From: Lingula anatina
Lineage: Eukaryota; Brachiopoda; Lingulata; Lingulida; Lingulidae
Assembly (NCBI RefSeq): GCF_001039355.2
Contig: NW_019776031.1
Location: 53,314 to 117,313 of the forward strand
Length of the DNA stretch: 64,000 nt
Reading direction: 5' to 3'
Of this stretch, positions 40,601 to 55,810 are shown piece after piece. The notes under the pieces were generated by a model. It saw only the letters and a program-made list of their open reading frames with translations. It searched no databases and had not been told where the DNA came from. Made by a program: the position numbers and the translations under genes. Every line of letters starts with the position of its first letter. The stretch's first letter is position 1.

Positions 40601-43600
40601 TATCAAATCCATAAGGCTGTCTATTCTTGTAGTTATAAAGATACAATAATAGATATTTGTACTTCAACTTTTGACACCAGAAAACCTCCAGAAAAGTTAA
40701 CTTAGTGCAGACTTGAAAAACATTAGTTTTTTCAGTAAATTAAAAAACTCAAATGAATTTCTGTCTGCTTTGTGCAGACTGCTGTCTATAACTTTACACA
40801 ATCCTTGCAACCTCCACATGATTTATAATTTAGGTCCTATTATTCCAGAGATATATTTATTGCCATTGTATGCTCATCTTTCTGTGCATGCTTGGCAGCG
40901 TTACCATGTGCCAAGCCCATGTCATTCCTTTGGCCAATTACGGGGGTAATTCGGAGCACGAGAGAGCTGATTATACAGCGTGGCCAGTTAGTGACCAACT
41001 GGACAAAAGAAATGATCACTTAATATTCATGCAAGACCATAGTATTCAGCACGCTTCTCAAACTGGATTTCCTGTGGAAGTGTTCAGAAGCGCTGACATG
41101 TCCGAAAAACATGAAGACCGATAACAACACGCAAGTCTGTGTCTATCAAATGATCTCTCTTTCAAGATAAATCTTTCCATGGTTATCGAAAGATTTTTTT
41201 GTATTATATTTATAGGACTCTGACACATTTGCTTACTAGTACACTGACTCACTGAGTAGGACTGACCAGGAGTTCAATACCCAAGTTAAAACCTGACCAT
41301 AAAAACTGACCAAGGCACCACAGCATCTCACCATTTGGGGCTCACACCATCCCACTCTTTCCTGCCATTTGCAGTTCACCATTAACAATTTTCTCTCATA
41401 AAAGTCAGTTCTCTGGCAGCACTGGTCTGTCATGAAATGGCCGACCCTGTAACTGATCATTCAATTACGGCTCAATGCTGCAATAACAGTTCACTGTGTA
41501 TATCCTACTATATTTGTGGTGAAATTCCTCATCCTCTGAGTGGTCAGAGGCCTCAAAGACCACACCAAATGATCTCTGCGTTACTCCATGCTAACACAGA
41601 ATACTACTCTGTTCTGTACTGGGCAGCAGCAGTGATGTAAGAGTACTGCTGTCCAGTAATATTGACCTTTGAATGTAAAAATAGCCTGGGATAGGATTGT
41701 AGTGGGCATGGGCAGCTAACGGTCCTGTAGTATTTATATGTATGTAGAGAGAGGGGTCTAAAGACCCCGAATATCCGATTGGGAAAGGTATCACCACCCC
41801 CACCCAGAGTTTCACATTTAGAGATATTTCAACCCTCAGTTTCTTATTATAGAGAGGTATCAACACCCTGAATTTCAGAATATAAAAATATTTCAATCCT
41901 TTAGTTTATTAATATAGATAGGTGTCAACACCCTGTGTTTCAGATAATGATGGTGACTTATTGCAACCATGGGCAATGCTACTGATTACAGAGAAGGCTT
42001 CTGAATCTCAGGGTGATTTTGATGGTCTGTGCTCACAATGAAAGCGTCAATTTTTGAGGGTCCATTTTGAAACTGTATGAAATGGCAAATATAAAATGAA
42101 AATTACTGGACGCTCTCAAGTAGGTACTAGATTGCACAGTAAGTTAAATATAATACACTCACCAGATTTGCTCCATTCAAGTTTTTTTTTAAAGTAATAA
42201 TGAATGCAGGATATTAGCCATTTCTCAGTTTCTATAAGAAAAGGTCTAACACTAAAGTCAAGGTATACCAAGATAACCATAAGCTTGAATTATTTTGAGA
42301 CACTGTAGCAAAATTTTATTGAGTGAGATTTACAACCAAGTCAGAAAATTTAACTACACAAGGCAGCAGATAAATTGCTCCAGGTTATATAGGTAAGAGA
42401 TGATAAAAATGCTAAGAAAATCTTTCCATGATCTTCTTGTCCGGCAATATCAGCCCTACAGACTATTCCGCTGGCTTAAGTAGGTCCAGTTGCAATCATA
42501 GCTAACGTCTTATGTACACATCACCTTGGTCAGTTGGGGAATGGTTCAGATAAAATTTCCGATTGAAAGGCATCAAATTGTTCTCAAAGTAATGGTGTCC
42601 AGACTTAGTTTTCATAGGAAACAAATGGCGCTTGTTGGATGTGGTTAAATATAAGAGCCGTCCGAGGTGTAGTCCCATCTGCTCTTCATTGCCAGTGAGG
42701 TAGTTTATTTATTTATTTGTTTGTTTAAGGTCCTTGCAAAATAGTCTAATGGTGTTATATTTTAGAGTTGTTTTCTCATTCAAGTGGGTAAGTTGTGACC
42801 AGGTCTTGAATCTCTTTGGTATTGTTAGAGAAGGAGAAATGGGTGACCCATATATCAGATGGGAGTTAACTTTGCAGTAATTTGATATCCTTAGGAAAAG
42901 GGTTATGTAACTCTTACATAATTCTGTCAGCTCAAAAGCAATATATCATCATCACTTCAAATGGATTTTGAAAGCTCTCATAAATTCCTTTCTGAAAAGA
43001 AATATCTTTTATTGTTCTGTTCCCTCATTCACCTTCTCCAGACTAAATGCAATCTCAGTTGCGCAAGAATATCAGTAAAAAATTTATAACTTAAAAGTCA
43101 TTCATGTAAAATAAATTACCTTTAAACAATGCTCTAAATTTTAGATGACCCATATAATTACAACAGTATCCTTTAGAATGACGTGAGTATAGCACATAGC
43201 AAACAGCCATAAACTGGCCAAGTGGGCACACAAAAGCCTCATCTTCAAAGTATCCCAAAAGATAAAACATTGTTTCCTCCTCTCATGTTCAGCCTCAATA
43301 AATGTCCACTGGTCAGTCAACAGTAAGGACAACTGTTAACATAACTGGCATTACAGGGCCAGGGTCCTTAGAGTGGAGGGGAGAGGTGTCCTAAGCACAC
43401 TGTGTTTTCATTATGAAGGGTTACGCAGGACTCTGATGCAATGACCACTCCACTGAGCCCCGATCAGACACGACTGTGTTCTAACCTTGCTCAATCCAGA
43501 CCAATGTTGTTCAACTTTTGCTTGGGTTTCTCTTGCCTAAGATTGCATCAACTTCTAGACTGGGTGTGTTTGTCTGGGCTGCAGTGGTGGTTGACCTTTT

Positions 43601-46600
43601 TGCCAGTGCATAAAGGCAAATTTTGACTTTGTAATTTAATGAAATTTTTGTCATCGGAATTTACATTGGGAAATTTTTCTTTTGTTAACTTTTGCATTCA
43701 AATTTCATTTTTGAGATATGAAAAAATATTAATTTTATCAATAAATATACAATTAAGTGCTTAAAAATGTTATATTCAATGGTTAACAAAGAGATTACTT
43801 ATTGTTTTAACCTTGTTGTTCCACGGTATATATTTGTCAGATTTTGGACGGCCACAGATCAAGTTTTTCCTGTTTTTGAGAAGTGATTTATTATATTGTG
43901 GTACTTCATTTGTTTACTTCCTTTTTACTATTTCCTCTATTCTGTATTTGTTAGAAGGGTTTTTAATTTCCCAAAATTAAGCTATCAATTTAATGAGGAT
44001 TTTTGTTTCTGCACATTTAAAAAAAATTGTCATCAAATACTTAGAAAAAAGGCCACTATTTTGTACATGATCCATCTAAAATTAAAACAAATTTTATAAC
44101 CTGAGACATTACTTCCAAAACAATTTTAACTACTCCGTGCTTTAACTGATAAAAATGAGTAACTTAGGTAAAATATCCGGTTTTGTTTTAAAAAATTGAC
44201 AACAATCAGAAGAGAAGTATTTATGACTGAGCAGAGTTACAATTTAAACCAATTTTTGTCAAGCATCACAACTTTCCCAGAACCAATGAAATATGTAACA
44301 ATCTGGAAAAAGCTCTATATCAGTCTTTCAATTTCAGTGGCACAGTTAAAATGTAGCAGAAGAATTCACACATAGGTATACATTGATCTTCGTAATGGGC
44401 CCAATTTTCCCCTCCACCCAGGCCTGCTGTTGACTACCCAGACATAATTTAGGTCAAATTGGCTCCCTGTGACATTTCCATCACTCCTGGGATTCCATGT
44501 CATCAGATAACAGCTTTTATACTACTACCCAGATACAATATTCATAATGCTATATTGCATAAGACTGTTTATTATATAGATCCACAAGAACTATATGGAA
44601 ATGCAGTATGCTAATATAAGTGTGGATGAAGACTAATACTGAACTGTGTACAAGGCTTGGAATTCCTACCACTGCCAGCTTACGTTGGCTCAGCCCTAGA
44701 TCTAAATTAAATTTCCACCATCTTCCTAGTCTGCCATTTTGGTCATTTCTACTCCCACCAGCGGTGGTTGGCTTCCACTGACCAGTAATGGACAGTACCT
44801 TGGCTATTACTCTATTGTTCTTCTTCCTATCTGTGATCAACTTACCTAATCTTGTTATAGATGTGTGAATTCCTTGCTCTGCAATCTTGTCCACTTTAGC
44901 CCCGCCATTTCATTTCACCTGGCCACAGTAACAGCACAGGTCAAGATCTTACTGACCATTAGCTGGGGAGAGATGCCTGACCAGTAGGGGTGGTGTCAGT
45001 GGTCAGTAAGGTCCAGTATTTGAACTATTTTGCTAATTTTCAAGCCCAGATGTCTTACCAGTGCTGCTTGACTGTGGCACAGTCTGTAGTAAACATGCTG
45101 GTCAGTAGATGCCAAGTATTACGTAACCCTTCGCCATGACCTGATTTTTTTAATGGCTCTTCCATTAGCCTCCCTCCCCTCTCACTTGGACTGGCCCGCT
45201 GACCCAGTGTCAGCTATTACCTTCAGATTGTTAGATGCTGAAGCTGGCTGTTACAGAAGATTATGTAATATTTTAATCATATTGAAGGCTAAGGAGAATG
45301 GGGCCCTGAGGCATGCTGGGAAATGTTACATCATTTATCTGCCAAGCATCAGTTCTTGGGGAGAGGAGAGAGGACAGAAATTCATATTCACATCTTTTTT
45401 TTTTCTTTTGCACATGCTGTAAGTAAAAAAAGTATAGGAAATTGTTTTTGAAAATCTTGAGTGATTTGTAATTTTTGGCTTATGTAAATTTGCACATATG
45501 GGGCATGCCAGACTATGATTTATTTTACCTAATTCAAAGTGGAAAATATTTATTTTGGTAAAACCTGTGCCATTTGATAGGAATTTTCAATTTGACTTAA
45601 AATACATATTTTAACTGAACTAAAAAAGCATTTAAATGAGGATGATGACTATATTTAAATAATTTTTCTATCATGATTTTTCAGTTTCTTGTTTGCCACA
45701 TGAGACTTTTGTCCTTAATGTACATGCAGCAAAAATGTTGACCAATTTAGAGGAACGTGTGTGACCTGGTAATTTGAAGAAAACTCCTCTTCTGAAATTC
45801 TGCGTGTATGCTAGCTATGGACTATCCATCACGTCAAATCATGAAATAATAAGGCAGGTTCAAGTCACAATACTCTAGGACTTGGCTGTCTGGGAAAATT
45901 TTGTGGCTATACATATTTCTTAGATGTTTATACCTGTTTTTCAAATTTTACAGATAATTATACTGATATTGTGCTATATACTGAAAGGATTACATTTCCA
46001 TGTAGCTGAGTTTTTTTTTTTTTTTTTTTTTTTTAATATTTTTCTACAATTATAACTCTGTAGGTATTTATTATTTCTAAATATTAATTTTTCTCTACCT
46101 ATTTTTGACTAAGGCAACAGCTTTAAAACAGTTAGCTAAATTAAACATAATTCTTCAAAATAAAAAAGTGGGAAATGGTCAACTATTTACCATAAGCATT
46201 TATTTAATCAATATAATTCCTTTTTAGGCACATTTGAGAAAACACACCAAAGAAAAAAGACTAAAAATCCACAAGAAAACAAGCCCCTGAATCTTCCCCT
46301 ATCTCCCGGCCTGCTGTGCTGGGTTCAAATTTCATGGCGTGCCCTGTAATTTGAGTGTAATTTGACATCCCAACTAAGCAACATAAATCATCAGTGATTA
46401 GGCTGTCTATTGGGCTAGATGCATCCAGCCTTTACTTAAGTACAATATAATTACACTGGCAACTCCACACATTTACACATAGTTTATTCTACTCAATTTT
46501 GACTTGCCTTGGACTCGATCTCTTTGTTTCAAGGTTTCATTCCCAAAACTTTTTACTTCACAAAATCAACAAATAACAAAAGGACAGAGTTCCATTGCAA

Positions 46601-49600
46601 AAATGATACGCACATGTGTTCAATAAAAAATTGACTAAATCTAATTCCATAGACTAAAAAAACAAGAAAAAAGGACAAATTCAGCATTTAATGAACTGAG
46701 CGAAATATCAATTAATGATGAAAATCATGCATGTACATGTATATAAACACTTTTAGGATCTTTTTAAAAGTTCTTTTTAAGTGTTTTTAAACATGCTATA
46801 TAGTCAGCAATTTGGGAGACAAATTAGCACTCTCCCCCTCCCCTATTTTTTCTGCTTGAGGTGTGAAGAAATCATGCACGCTCTTAACTGACCTGACATG
46901 TTGCAAAGTGATATCACAAACAAAATATATTTGATGAATATAAAATATTTAAAAAAATTGAACAACAGTTACAACAGTAACAGGTGCTGAGGACTGAAGT
47001 TAAGTTTTGTAAATGGAAAAGTTTTAATTTGAGTTACTTGTATTTTGAGAATGCGAATTGTAACTCTTTAGGAAATCAGGTGATGGATTATTTTTGTGAG
47101 TCCTTCATGTATTTAATTAATTTTTATTCTCAGAATCAAAATGTGTTTGAATCAAAATTCTGCATGGTTGATGACATTATTATTTAGATTAAAAGAAAAT
47201 ATTGATACATGAAATAGAATTTGTTTTAAATGTAAAATAATATATGGGTGAGATGTTTTTGCCTCTTTAAATATGAAATACTTGTCTGAAATTTACAGAA
47301 ATAATTACAAATTTTTTAAGACTTGGCAATATATATGATTTTGAGGTTTTTTTATTATTTTGTAGTACTCTTCAAGTAAAAGTTCCTTTAAATTTTTAGT
47401 TCAAACATAATTTATTTTTCTGAATTTTTTGCTGTAAGCAATGTTTAAGCTCAATATGATATACTTGAATATTTACTTTTTGATTTGGAAACTGTATCTG
47501 TCAAATTAATGTTGTGCACTGAAAATATTTTCATCAAATTCCCATCATCAGATTTCAAGATTTCATCTTTTTTAGTAAATTGAATTAAGCATTAATTGTA
47601 TATAATGTTTACCAAGAGAAGCTTTCATTTCTGGTTTATATCTGAATATATTTATGAAAGTAGCTCTGAAATTAGAATTTTGCTCCTTTTCCCAGGAAAA
47701 AAAATCTAAATAAATTATTAACCCACACTACCAAAATACATGGATATTTTGAACTTTAGTCAAAGGGTTGATACTTTGAAAAATTAAAAATCTATAAAAT
47801 TATTCCTCCTTCTTCTGTAACTTGTTCTTTTTTCATGACTTTAAAATGTTTCCCCCCCCCCCTCAAGTTGAGCCTTATGCATTTTTGTCATGATATGTTT
47901 TCATATTAGTCAAGATTTTTCTCCCCTTAGCAAACTTCTGCAGTGTCCTAGTATTCCCTGAACTGACAGTCTCACATTTCTATTTAGTCTTCACATATCA
48001 AAACCTTTTTAAAAGAAATATAATATTTTTCAAAAATAAAATCACAGATAAATTAGCATAATAATTTTCTCTCATTTTTTTATAAGCCCAAATAAAATGT
48101 TTTTTTTTTTTTTTTTATCCTATGGTATATTTTTTCCTTGATGGCGTCAACCCAGTGGAGGCATAGTTAGTTGTGAGCTTATTAGTCAGTGTTATATAGA
48201 GTTCATGGAAACAAGATGGCCACACACTGGTGCTGGTGCTCACAATCTCTGCTGGTTAATTAAAACCACCTAAATATCACTGTTATGTAGCTTGTGAGGT
48301 GCGAACAGGTGAGGCAAATTACCATGAAAATCAGAAAACAGATTTCTGTCTTTAGCTCTTTTATCTGACCCCAAGGATTTTGTATGTATGTAGGAGATGG
48401 TGGACTTCTGGGAGTTCTACCCTGGTAATTACCAACATTAGGAAGAGTAATTTCTGTCCATAGTTTCTCTCTACACACCCCGTGGAATACTGATAAACAT
48501 TTTTAAATAATTTGTTATAGATTGCTATAATTTTGTAGATTGTATTGAAGTCAAATGAAATCAGAAAACAGATTTGCCTATTTTTTCTCTCCTAGTTTTT
48601 GTCCAATTTATTTCTCTATATTTCATATGTGGAGTAATTATTTACAGTACCAATCTTACTGTAATATTGCTCAAGAATGAAAAGTTTTGCTCATATAACT
48701 ATTATTGCTACTTACAGAGGATGTTATAATTCTGCACATCTACATATTTTACAGTTAATTGAAAGTCTCAGAGATAAACTGTACCACATGTAAGAACTAA
48801 TAACTGAATTTATTTTATATTCCAAAATAATAAAAAAAAATGCATTTTGTCTTCCATTGTAAAATAACTCTTGGGATTTGTATTTATCAGGGTGGCTCTG
48901 TGAAAGATCTTGAAGGAGTTGAGAATTGAGAGTAGTAATTTAGTTAAGTAACATACACTTAACATGGTTGCCCACAAGGCAGGTGTGTCGCAAGTTTGTG
49001 GAGTTATTCAGCAAGTGTTCATTGCTGCCATTATGAAGACAAAGGAGTGATATTAATTTGGAAGTCTTTATGGAATTTAAAAAATTACCATAATGTTCAT
49101 GGTTTTTAATTGAAATTATTAAAAATTTTATGTGGGTATAAATTTCTCAAGAATTTAATTTTTATTGTGTTTAGCAGGTGCTTCTTAATTTTTATCCTAG
49201 TATTTTAAGTATGGGGAAATATATATTTTTTTTTAAATATTAATTTATATTTTACAAGAAATTTGTTTTTATCAAAGCTAAAATATGCAATGAAGTGAAA
49301 AAATGTTTTGTTATATAAAAGGTAACTTTATGAGAAATTAATAAGAATAATTTAAATTAAACTGAATAATTTTTACCTGAAAAACCACAAAAATTCTACA
49401 GAAATACCCATAAAAATATGCACTCATGATTATCATCACTTCCTAACATTAAAAACAAAACACAGCTTTAAAAGAAAAAGCTAAATGTCTTATTTTTGTG
49501 GGAAGAAAAATAATCCATAAATCATAAAACTCCATTTTTCATTCATGGATGAGATAAAACACAGCCATTCATATGAAAACGGAGAAGGTTAGGAGTATCA

Positions 49601-52358
49601 ATATAATCTTGCACTGTGCGCTGCCCACCATGTTGTTGACCTAGCCCTCAGTACAACAGGTCTGTTCTGCCCAGTTTATGATGTAACCCTGGGATAAGGT
49701 TGTGCTGCTGTTTCATATTACTTCCTGAATCTGAATGGTATATTTGCAGTACAACAACCAGTGTTTGGGGCCCCATTTATCAGGCTCCATACTATTTGGG
49801 GAGCACTCACTTTGGTATTTGAATTTCTGTGCTCAGATTGAAGAAGTTGTTAGGAGGAATTTTCAGTGACAAAGCTAAGGTATTTTACTTCAGGAAAATT
49901 TATGTAACTTCATTTTTGAAAGTTTTTTTTTTTTTAACTTCAACTAAAGAACTTGATTTTTCAAAAAGTAATTTTTTTACAAATGTAACAAACATATGGA
50001 GGACTTAATTTTGAAACTTTGTATTATCATAAGTAACATTGTTAAAACAAATTTATTTTCTTTATGAACAATTCAAAACTTTTTTATTCTTTTTATATTA
50101 AAGATAAATTTAATACAATCCCATAACCTAAATTTATTCAAAATCATAAATAGATTTATTTTCTCAAGTAAGTTGAATTTCCATTTATGAAACTTATCTT
50201 TTAAAATATTTCTGTTAATTGGTTTTTCTTTTTGTTTCTTTTTTTTCTCTTTAGGTGATGAAATTTATAGATTTTATTAATATGAATTGTATTAATTTCT
50301 GCTAAATTGAATTATTTAAGATGGTATGAAAATGTTTTTACCTTTATAAATGGTTTCTTACTTGATTAAAGTCAAATAGATTCTTTAAAAAGGCTTCTGA
50401 TATAAAAAAATTAGTCTTTTTTGTCGTGTAATGTTTTTATATAAGTGAAGTATCTTAATATAAAATATGCATGATTGAAACTGAAAGTTGTGGACAATCA
50501 ATAATTTTCAAATATGAAAATAGCACTGAATGATAAATAGTCAATTATAAAAGGTTTTTGAATTTTTTTATATCCTAGAATTACACTGATCTAAAATATT
50601 TAGCGCAGTTAGATATTTATATTTTTCACAAACAAGAAATTCATATTACTTTATTGTTTAAAATTATAAAACTGGGACTTCTTTAAATTTAGAAATTTGA
50701 ATAACAAGCAGTGATTGAAAATATGAAACCTCTTTTCATGTGGGATAAATTTTAGGCAACAAATATGCAAATTTTAGATACACAGACAAAATAAACAGTC
50801 AAATATCCTAGCATTCACGCCTACCTTCAGATCAATCTTAATCATTCTTAAATTAGATTTTCTAAAGAGATTAATTATAATCAGCGCCTCATTAATATTC
50901 ACAGTCAGCTCTCTTTTGTATTGATTCATTGACTATACTCTCCGCTCCCTACACAGTAACTTTGAGGATAAGATATTTCTGCTCATGGACCACTTCTACC
51001 TAAATTACATACTATAAGGCAGTTGTGAGTCAAGTCTTACGAAATTATATTAACAGTTACCTATTTTTCATTTCACAACATGTAGTTAGTAAGTGTCAAC
51101 AAATAAACCGTTTAACTGTCATTATGTATCCTTGGGTTATCTTTGAGCAACTTAACATAAATCCGAAAAAACGAAACCGGGGAATTTTTGGGATTGCCTT
51201 TTGTGCAGTATTATGCAGTGCAGTTTCATTACACAATATACCCTCAGCAGCTATTATACACCCTCCTATAATGATTGTGAGATTTGTCATCTGTATATTT
51301 TTGTAGATAATATATTTGGTCCCAACTTACATTTTCTGGGCTGACTCCATTTTTGCCTTTATCTACACATGATTTTAAAACTGAGAAAATAATTTTATTC
51401 TAGTTCTGTAAATTTAAGCCTAAGAACCTCATGTATTACCTATTACCTATAACCCTCGGTCTTGTGCTAACATGTCATATACTTGTTCAAAAAGTGGCCA
51501 AAGATTTTTTTCTGTCAGGTGAATTATGATGAATATAACAAAACAAGTTTTGTCTAAAGTCGTGTGAATTTGAAGAAAAATAAAATGACAAAAAAAAGAG
51601 AAATAGAAATAAAAAATATATTAACAATAGAGCCTTTGAAGCAGTCTGGCTTCAGTGTGGACTCAATGTAATACATTGCAGCATTGAGACAATCCAATTA
51701 TCACCTACCTTTGACAGAAAAATCAACAGAAGACAGAAGTGTTTCTGCAAATGACTGGTCACAGCTTATAATGTATTTACAATCATAGTGTAAACACATC
51801 GCAGTGAAGTTGCCAGTACCAGTTGCGCAACGCCCTCATGAGAGTGGTCCAAATCGCCTCCTGAATATTACAGAGGGAAATGATCACATTACGTAAACCA
51901 CTTTTCAGCATAATAGATTGGTCAACAAATCTACAGTTGTGGAGTATTACCACGTTATCATCTGTCTGAGCATTTGCTAAACCTTTTTTTTTTTTTTAGA
52001 TATAGTTAAATGGTGCACGGAATGTGCTTGGTCACTTCTTGAAAAACGGCATACAAATTACAGAATTAATGATGATCATTGCTTCAGTTTATAGTGGTCA
52101 GCCAGTTCATCTGATGTGCAGTTTGAGACTGTTAACATTTATCTAGGTGAACAGTGTGGTTGTCTGCTGTATTTGTAGTAAGGTGTTACATGGCAAATTG
52201 ACTTCCTTGATAGTAACAGTGTTACATGGCAAATTGACTTCCTTGATAGTAACAGTGTTACATGGCAAATTGACAGCATTACACATATTACTTACAGCTG
52301 TAGTGGTGGGTGCCTATTTTCATATAGCTAAATTTACATGAGTGGTTTCATGTACTGG

Positions 52359-52427
<69 letters not shown>

Positions 52428-55400
52428 TGATTGGACTCAAACAGGTGTATGACTTTTGTTTTCATGAATTAGAATCCATAAGGTGTGTGCCATATTGCCT
52501 TCTTAACATTACAAGTGAAACCGATTTTATTTAATAAATCATGGAACGTTGTGGTTGCATTTGTTGCGTTGTACCAATGATGGTAAGACGTTTTTCTCTT
52601 CTACTTTTATCGATAAAACATTTAATGTTCATACTTAAATATGCATGCTATGGCAATGCAATAAACCAGTTATCAACCAGAATTGGCAGCTACACATACA
52701 CAAATGGGGATTGGTTTTTATGCTGTAATGCAAGCCATTATAGACATAAAACTCTAAAGCCGGCCCTAATGCTACTTATTATTATTATTATACATTGAAT
52801 AATGCCCTGGGATTTGATGACTATAGTTATCTTTAGAAGCCTCTGTGGTTATGTACATGTTTGTAGGCTTGGACACACACTGGCTCAACATTAAATTGTG
52901 GCAGTGGGATTTCTTCCACAGTTGTCTAATATAAAGCAAGGAGGTATGTAATATATCAGGTGATAGAGAGGATTATATAATAATATCTGCTTGTAAGCTA
53001 CAGGAAAAACTCTCTCACACTCTCTGTCTCTGTCTCTCTGTCTCTCTCTCTCTCTTGCTTTGCATGGAAATTGTGTAATTGCCCCTGATTAAAGAAATCA
53101 ACACGTCATGCAAAATTTTTTGTTCTCTATATCATTACACAATAATATTGAAAGCATATTTGTTGCCTGGATATTCTGTCTTGAATGTTCTAATTATCAT
53201 ATCTTTTTTTACAAAGTAATGTATTTAAGAGTTGAAAGTTAAAAGTTTGTAAGATATCGTTTGCTTCTTTTCAAGATATTGTTTTGACTGATATTGTTTT
53301 AATTTTACTTTTATGCATTTGCAAAAAATAGTTTAAACTTTGTGGCTCTGTTGTCTTTTTAAGAGTTTACTGGGCAAGCATATAGCAAAATTTCAGCTAA
53401 CCTGAACTTTTCTTATATGCACAGATGATTGTTTCAGAAGTATAAGAATGGGCTTCTTATTTTGTCTCCATGAAGCACTGGTCACTCCAGCTGACCAAGA
53501 CTGTCCATAAGAAAGATGAATAGATGCCGTATTGGCTTTCCGTTTTGTCGGCTAACACCATCATAAAATATGCATGTTCACCAATAGCAGCCCTATTAAA
53601 AGAATACGATATTCCAAATGCAAGAATTGTCAGCATTGCCCCTGAAGCATTTTATTGAACTAAACAGTGCTGGAAAGGGGGAAAATTCCATATGAATATG
53701 AACATTTGGGGTTGTTTTCTTCTTCCTGGATATTTTTACCATCTTCTGTTAGAATTGTATTGATTTTTCCCTAGATGTTATGTCATTTATGTTGCCTTGG
53801 GAATTTGTTGTTAGATGTCCACACATATTCTACAGGAACAGTGTATGTGAAGAAAATGAATTGGGTCAGTATGATGGAATGAATTTTTGTTTGGTTTATA
53901 CATAGCTTTTTCTGCGATGGATCTTGTCTGCTGATTTATGTAATCATCTTTTGTAGGAAATAATTGCATAGATTTTTTTTTCTCCTTAACTCTTTTTTTT
54001 TCCATAAGTTGATTTGAGTAAAAATGGATTTATTGACAGAACTTTTTTCTATTTTTGTAAAAATTGACATATTTTGCAATAATAAAATTTATTTTTTCAT
54101 TTAGGATAGTGCTAAAATTATGTTATACCGGCTATTCAGATAAATAGCTAATATTATTACATTTCAAATGAGAGTGTTGACATTTGAAAGTTGCACAATT
54201 TTGGCTAAAATTTTAGCTGAAAGTACCAAAGAAATTTAATCAAAAATAGCGCATTAATTGAATGTCGAAGTTAATTGTAATCGAAAAAATAATAACAGAA
54301 ATTACCAGCCCTTACCTGTATATCTTTAATCCCTGGCAAAAGTCACTTAAATAGTAGTTTTCTATTTATTCCTCCACTTGTATAGTTCCATATTAGCGCA
54401 CCCAAGTTCAGTGCACAAACTCAAACAGAGGCTGCATACCTCACAGTAGTCCATCCAATCAATGGACGCAGGGGGCCCTCTATAATTGATACTCCAGGTG
54501 ACGTAACGCCACGCTGGAAGTCAAAAGAGTTTTCTTTGCGAGTTCTTAAAGGTACTGACTGTGCTATGCCTTGCATGAATGGGCCGTTCTCTGTCAATAG
54601 AGGGCGTTATGTAATATCTCACCGTCGTTGGCTAGATCAAAGTTTATTTAATGTGAAACTGCATAACGGAGAATAATAGAAACTGTGGCTACCCAGTTCA
54701 GGACAGAAAGGAACCGACTGTGAAGAACATAGAAACATGCAAGGGCAGTAACTGGAAGTTTTCAAATATTCACAGCCATTTATTTTAGGATAAAATCCTC
54801 TAGTTATTTACCCGAATAATTATTTATGCAATGTTTGTGGCCTGTTGCTTTTGTTATCTTTATGTTGAAGTGAAAATAGTAAGTGTTTATTTGTGACTGA
54901 ATGTTGTTTGATCAGGGTATGAAATTTGGAATTAGCAGGGTTGTTTTAGGGTTTTGGAGGTGAGATATGTTTGATAAATTCCTGGTGCATTTGACCAAGA
55001 AACAGAAGGTGCAGATGCCTGGATGGTGTTTTCCAGAACAGAAGTGTAAAGTGTAGTAGCAGTGAATCATATATACATGCTACAGTTTATTTAATTTATC
55101 TCAACAATGTAAGCTTCAGTACTTGAACATTGCTGCACAAGTTTAACTTGCTTTTTTGTATCTTTTTTTACATAAATTCTACTTTATTTTGCTGTAAGAA
55201 ATTAGAAAATTATTGTTATCCTTCTGTTGTTCATTTAATATTGAAAATAGGTATAAATATGTTTGATCAAGGCGATTTTTCTATTGGTAACAAATTAGCT
55301 ACCTAACACAAATGCAAATTAATTTTGAAAATTCATTTTTTAAAACTTAATTATTAAATATGGTGTCAAAATCAAAATTATCGTGTCAAAATCAAAATTA

Positions 55401-55768
55401 TCGTGAAAACCTTGCCGTAGAAAAAAAGCAATTTGAAAAATAAGGATTAAATTTCATTTAAGCTAAACTACATCAAGTTTAATGATCAATTTGGGAGCAA
55501 GAAAATTAAGATCATAAAAGAGAGAAATGTGGAATAAAAGTTTTGTGTTTGAAATTTGATGGGCTTAAAACTTAGATTCAAAAAAGATCAAATAAAAAAA
55601 CTAGATTTAAAAAAAGGTTAAATAAGAAACTTAACAGTAGAAGTGTCAAAAACAGAAGTTTTTGTACATTGGCAGTCTGCTTCCAAGTAAATAGTATTAA
55701 ATAATATAATTTCATAAATATTTGATGAAAATATTAAAATGTTAATGACATCTTAAGTGTGTTAAAAC

Positions 55769-55810
<42 letters not shown>

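Noticed and set aside
42685-42720. GTGAGGTAGTTTAT, which contains the let-7 seed
   Set aside because: The bases after the seed do not match let-7 and I see no opposing arm to form a precursor hairpin.
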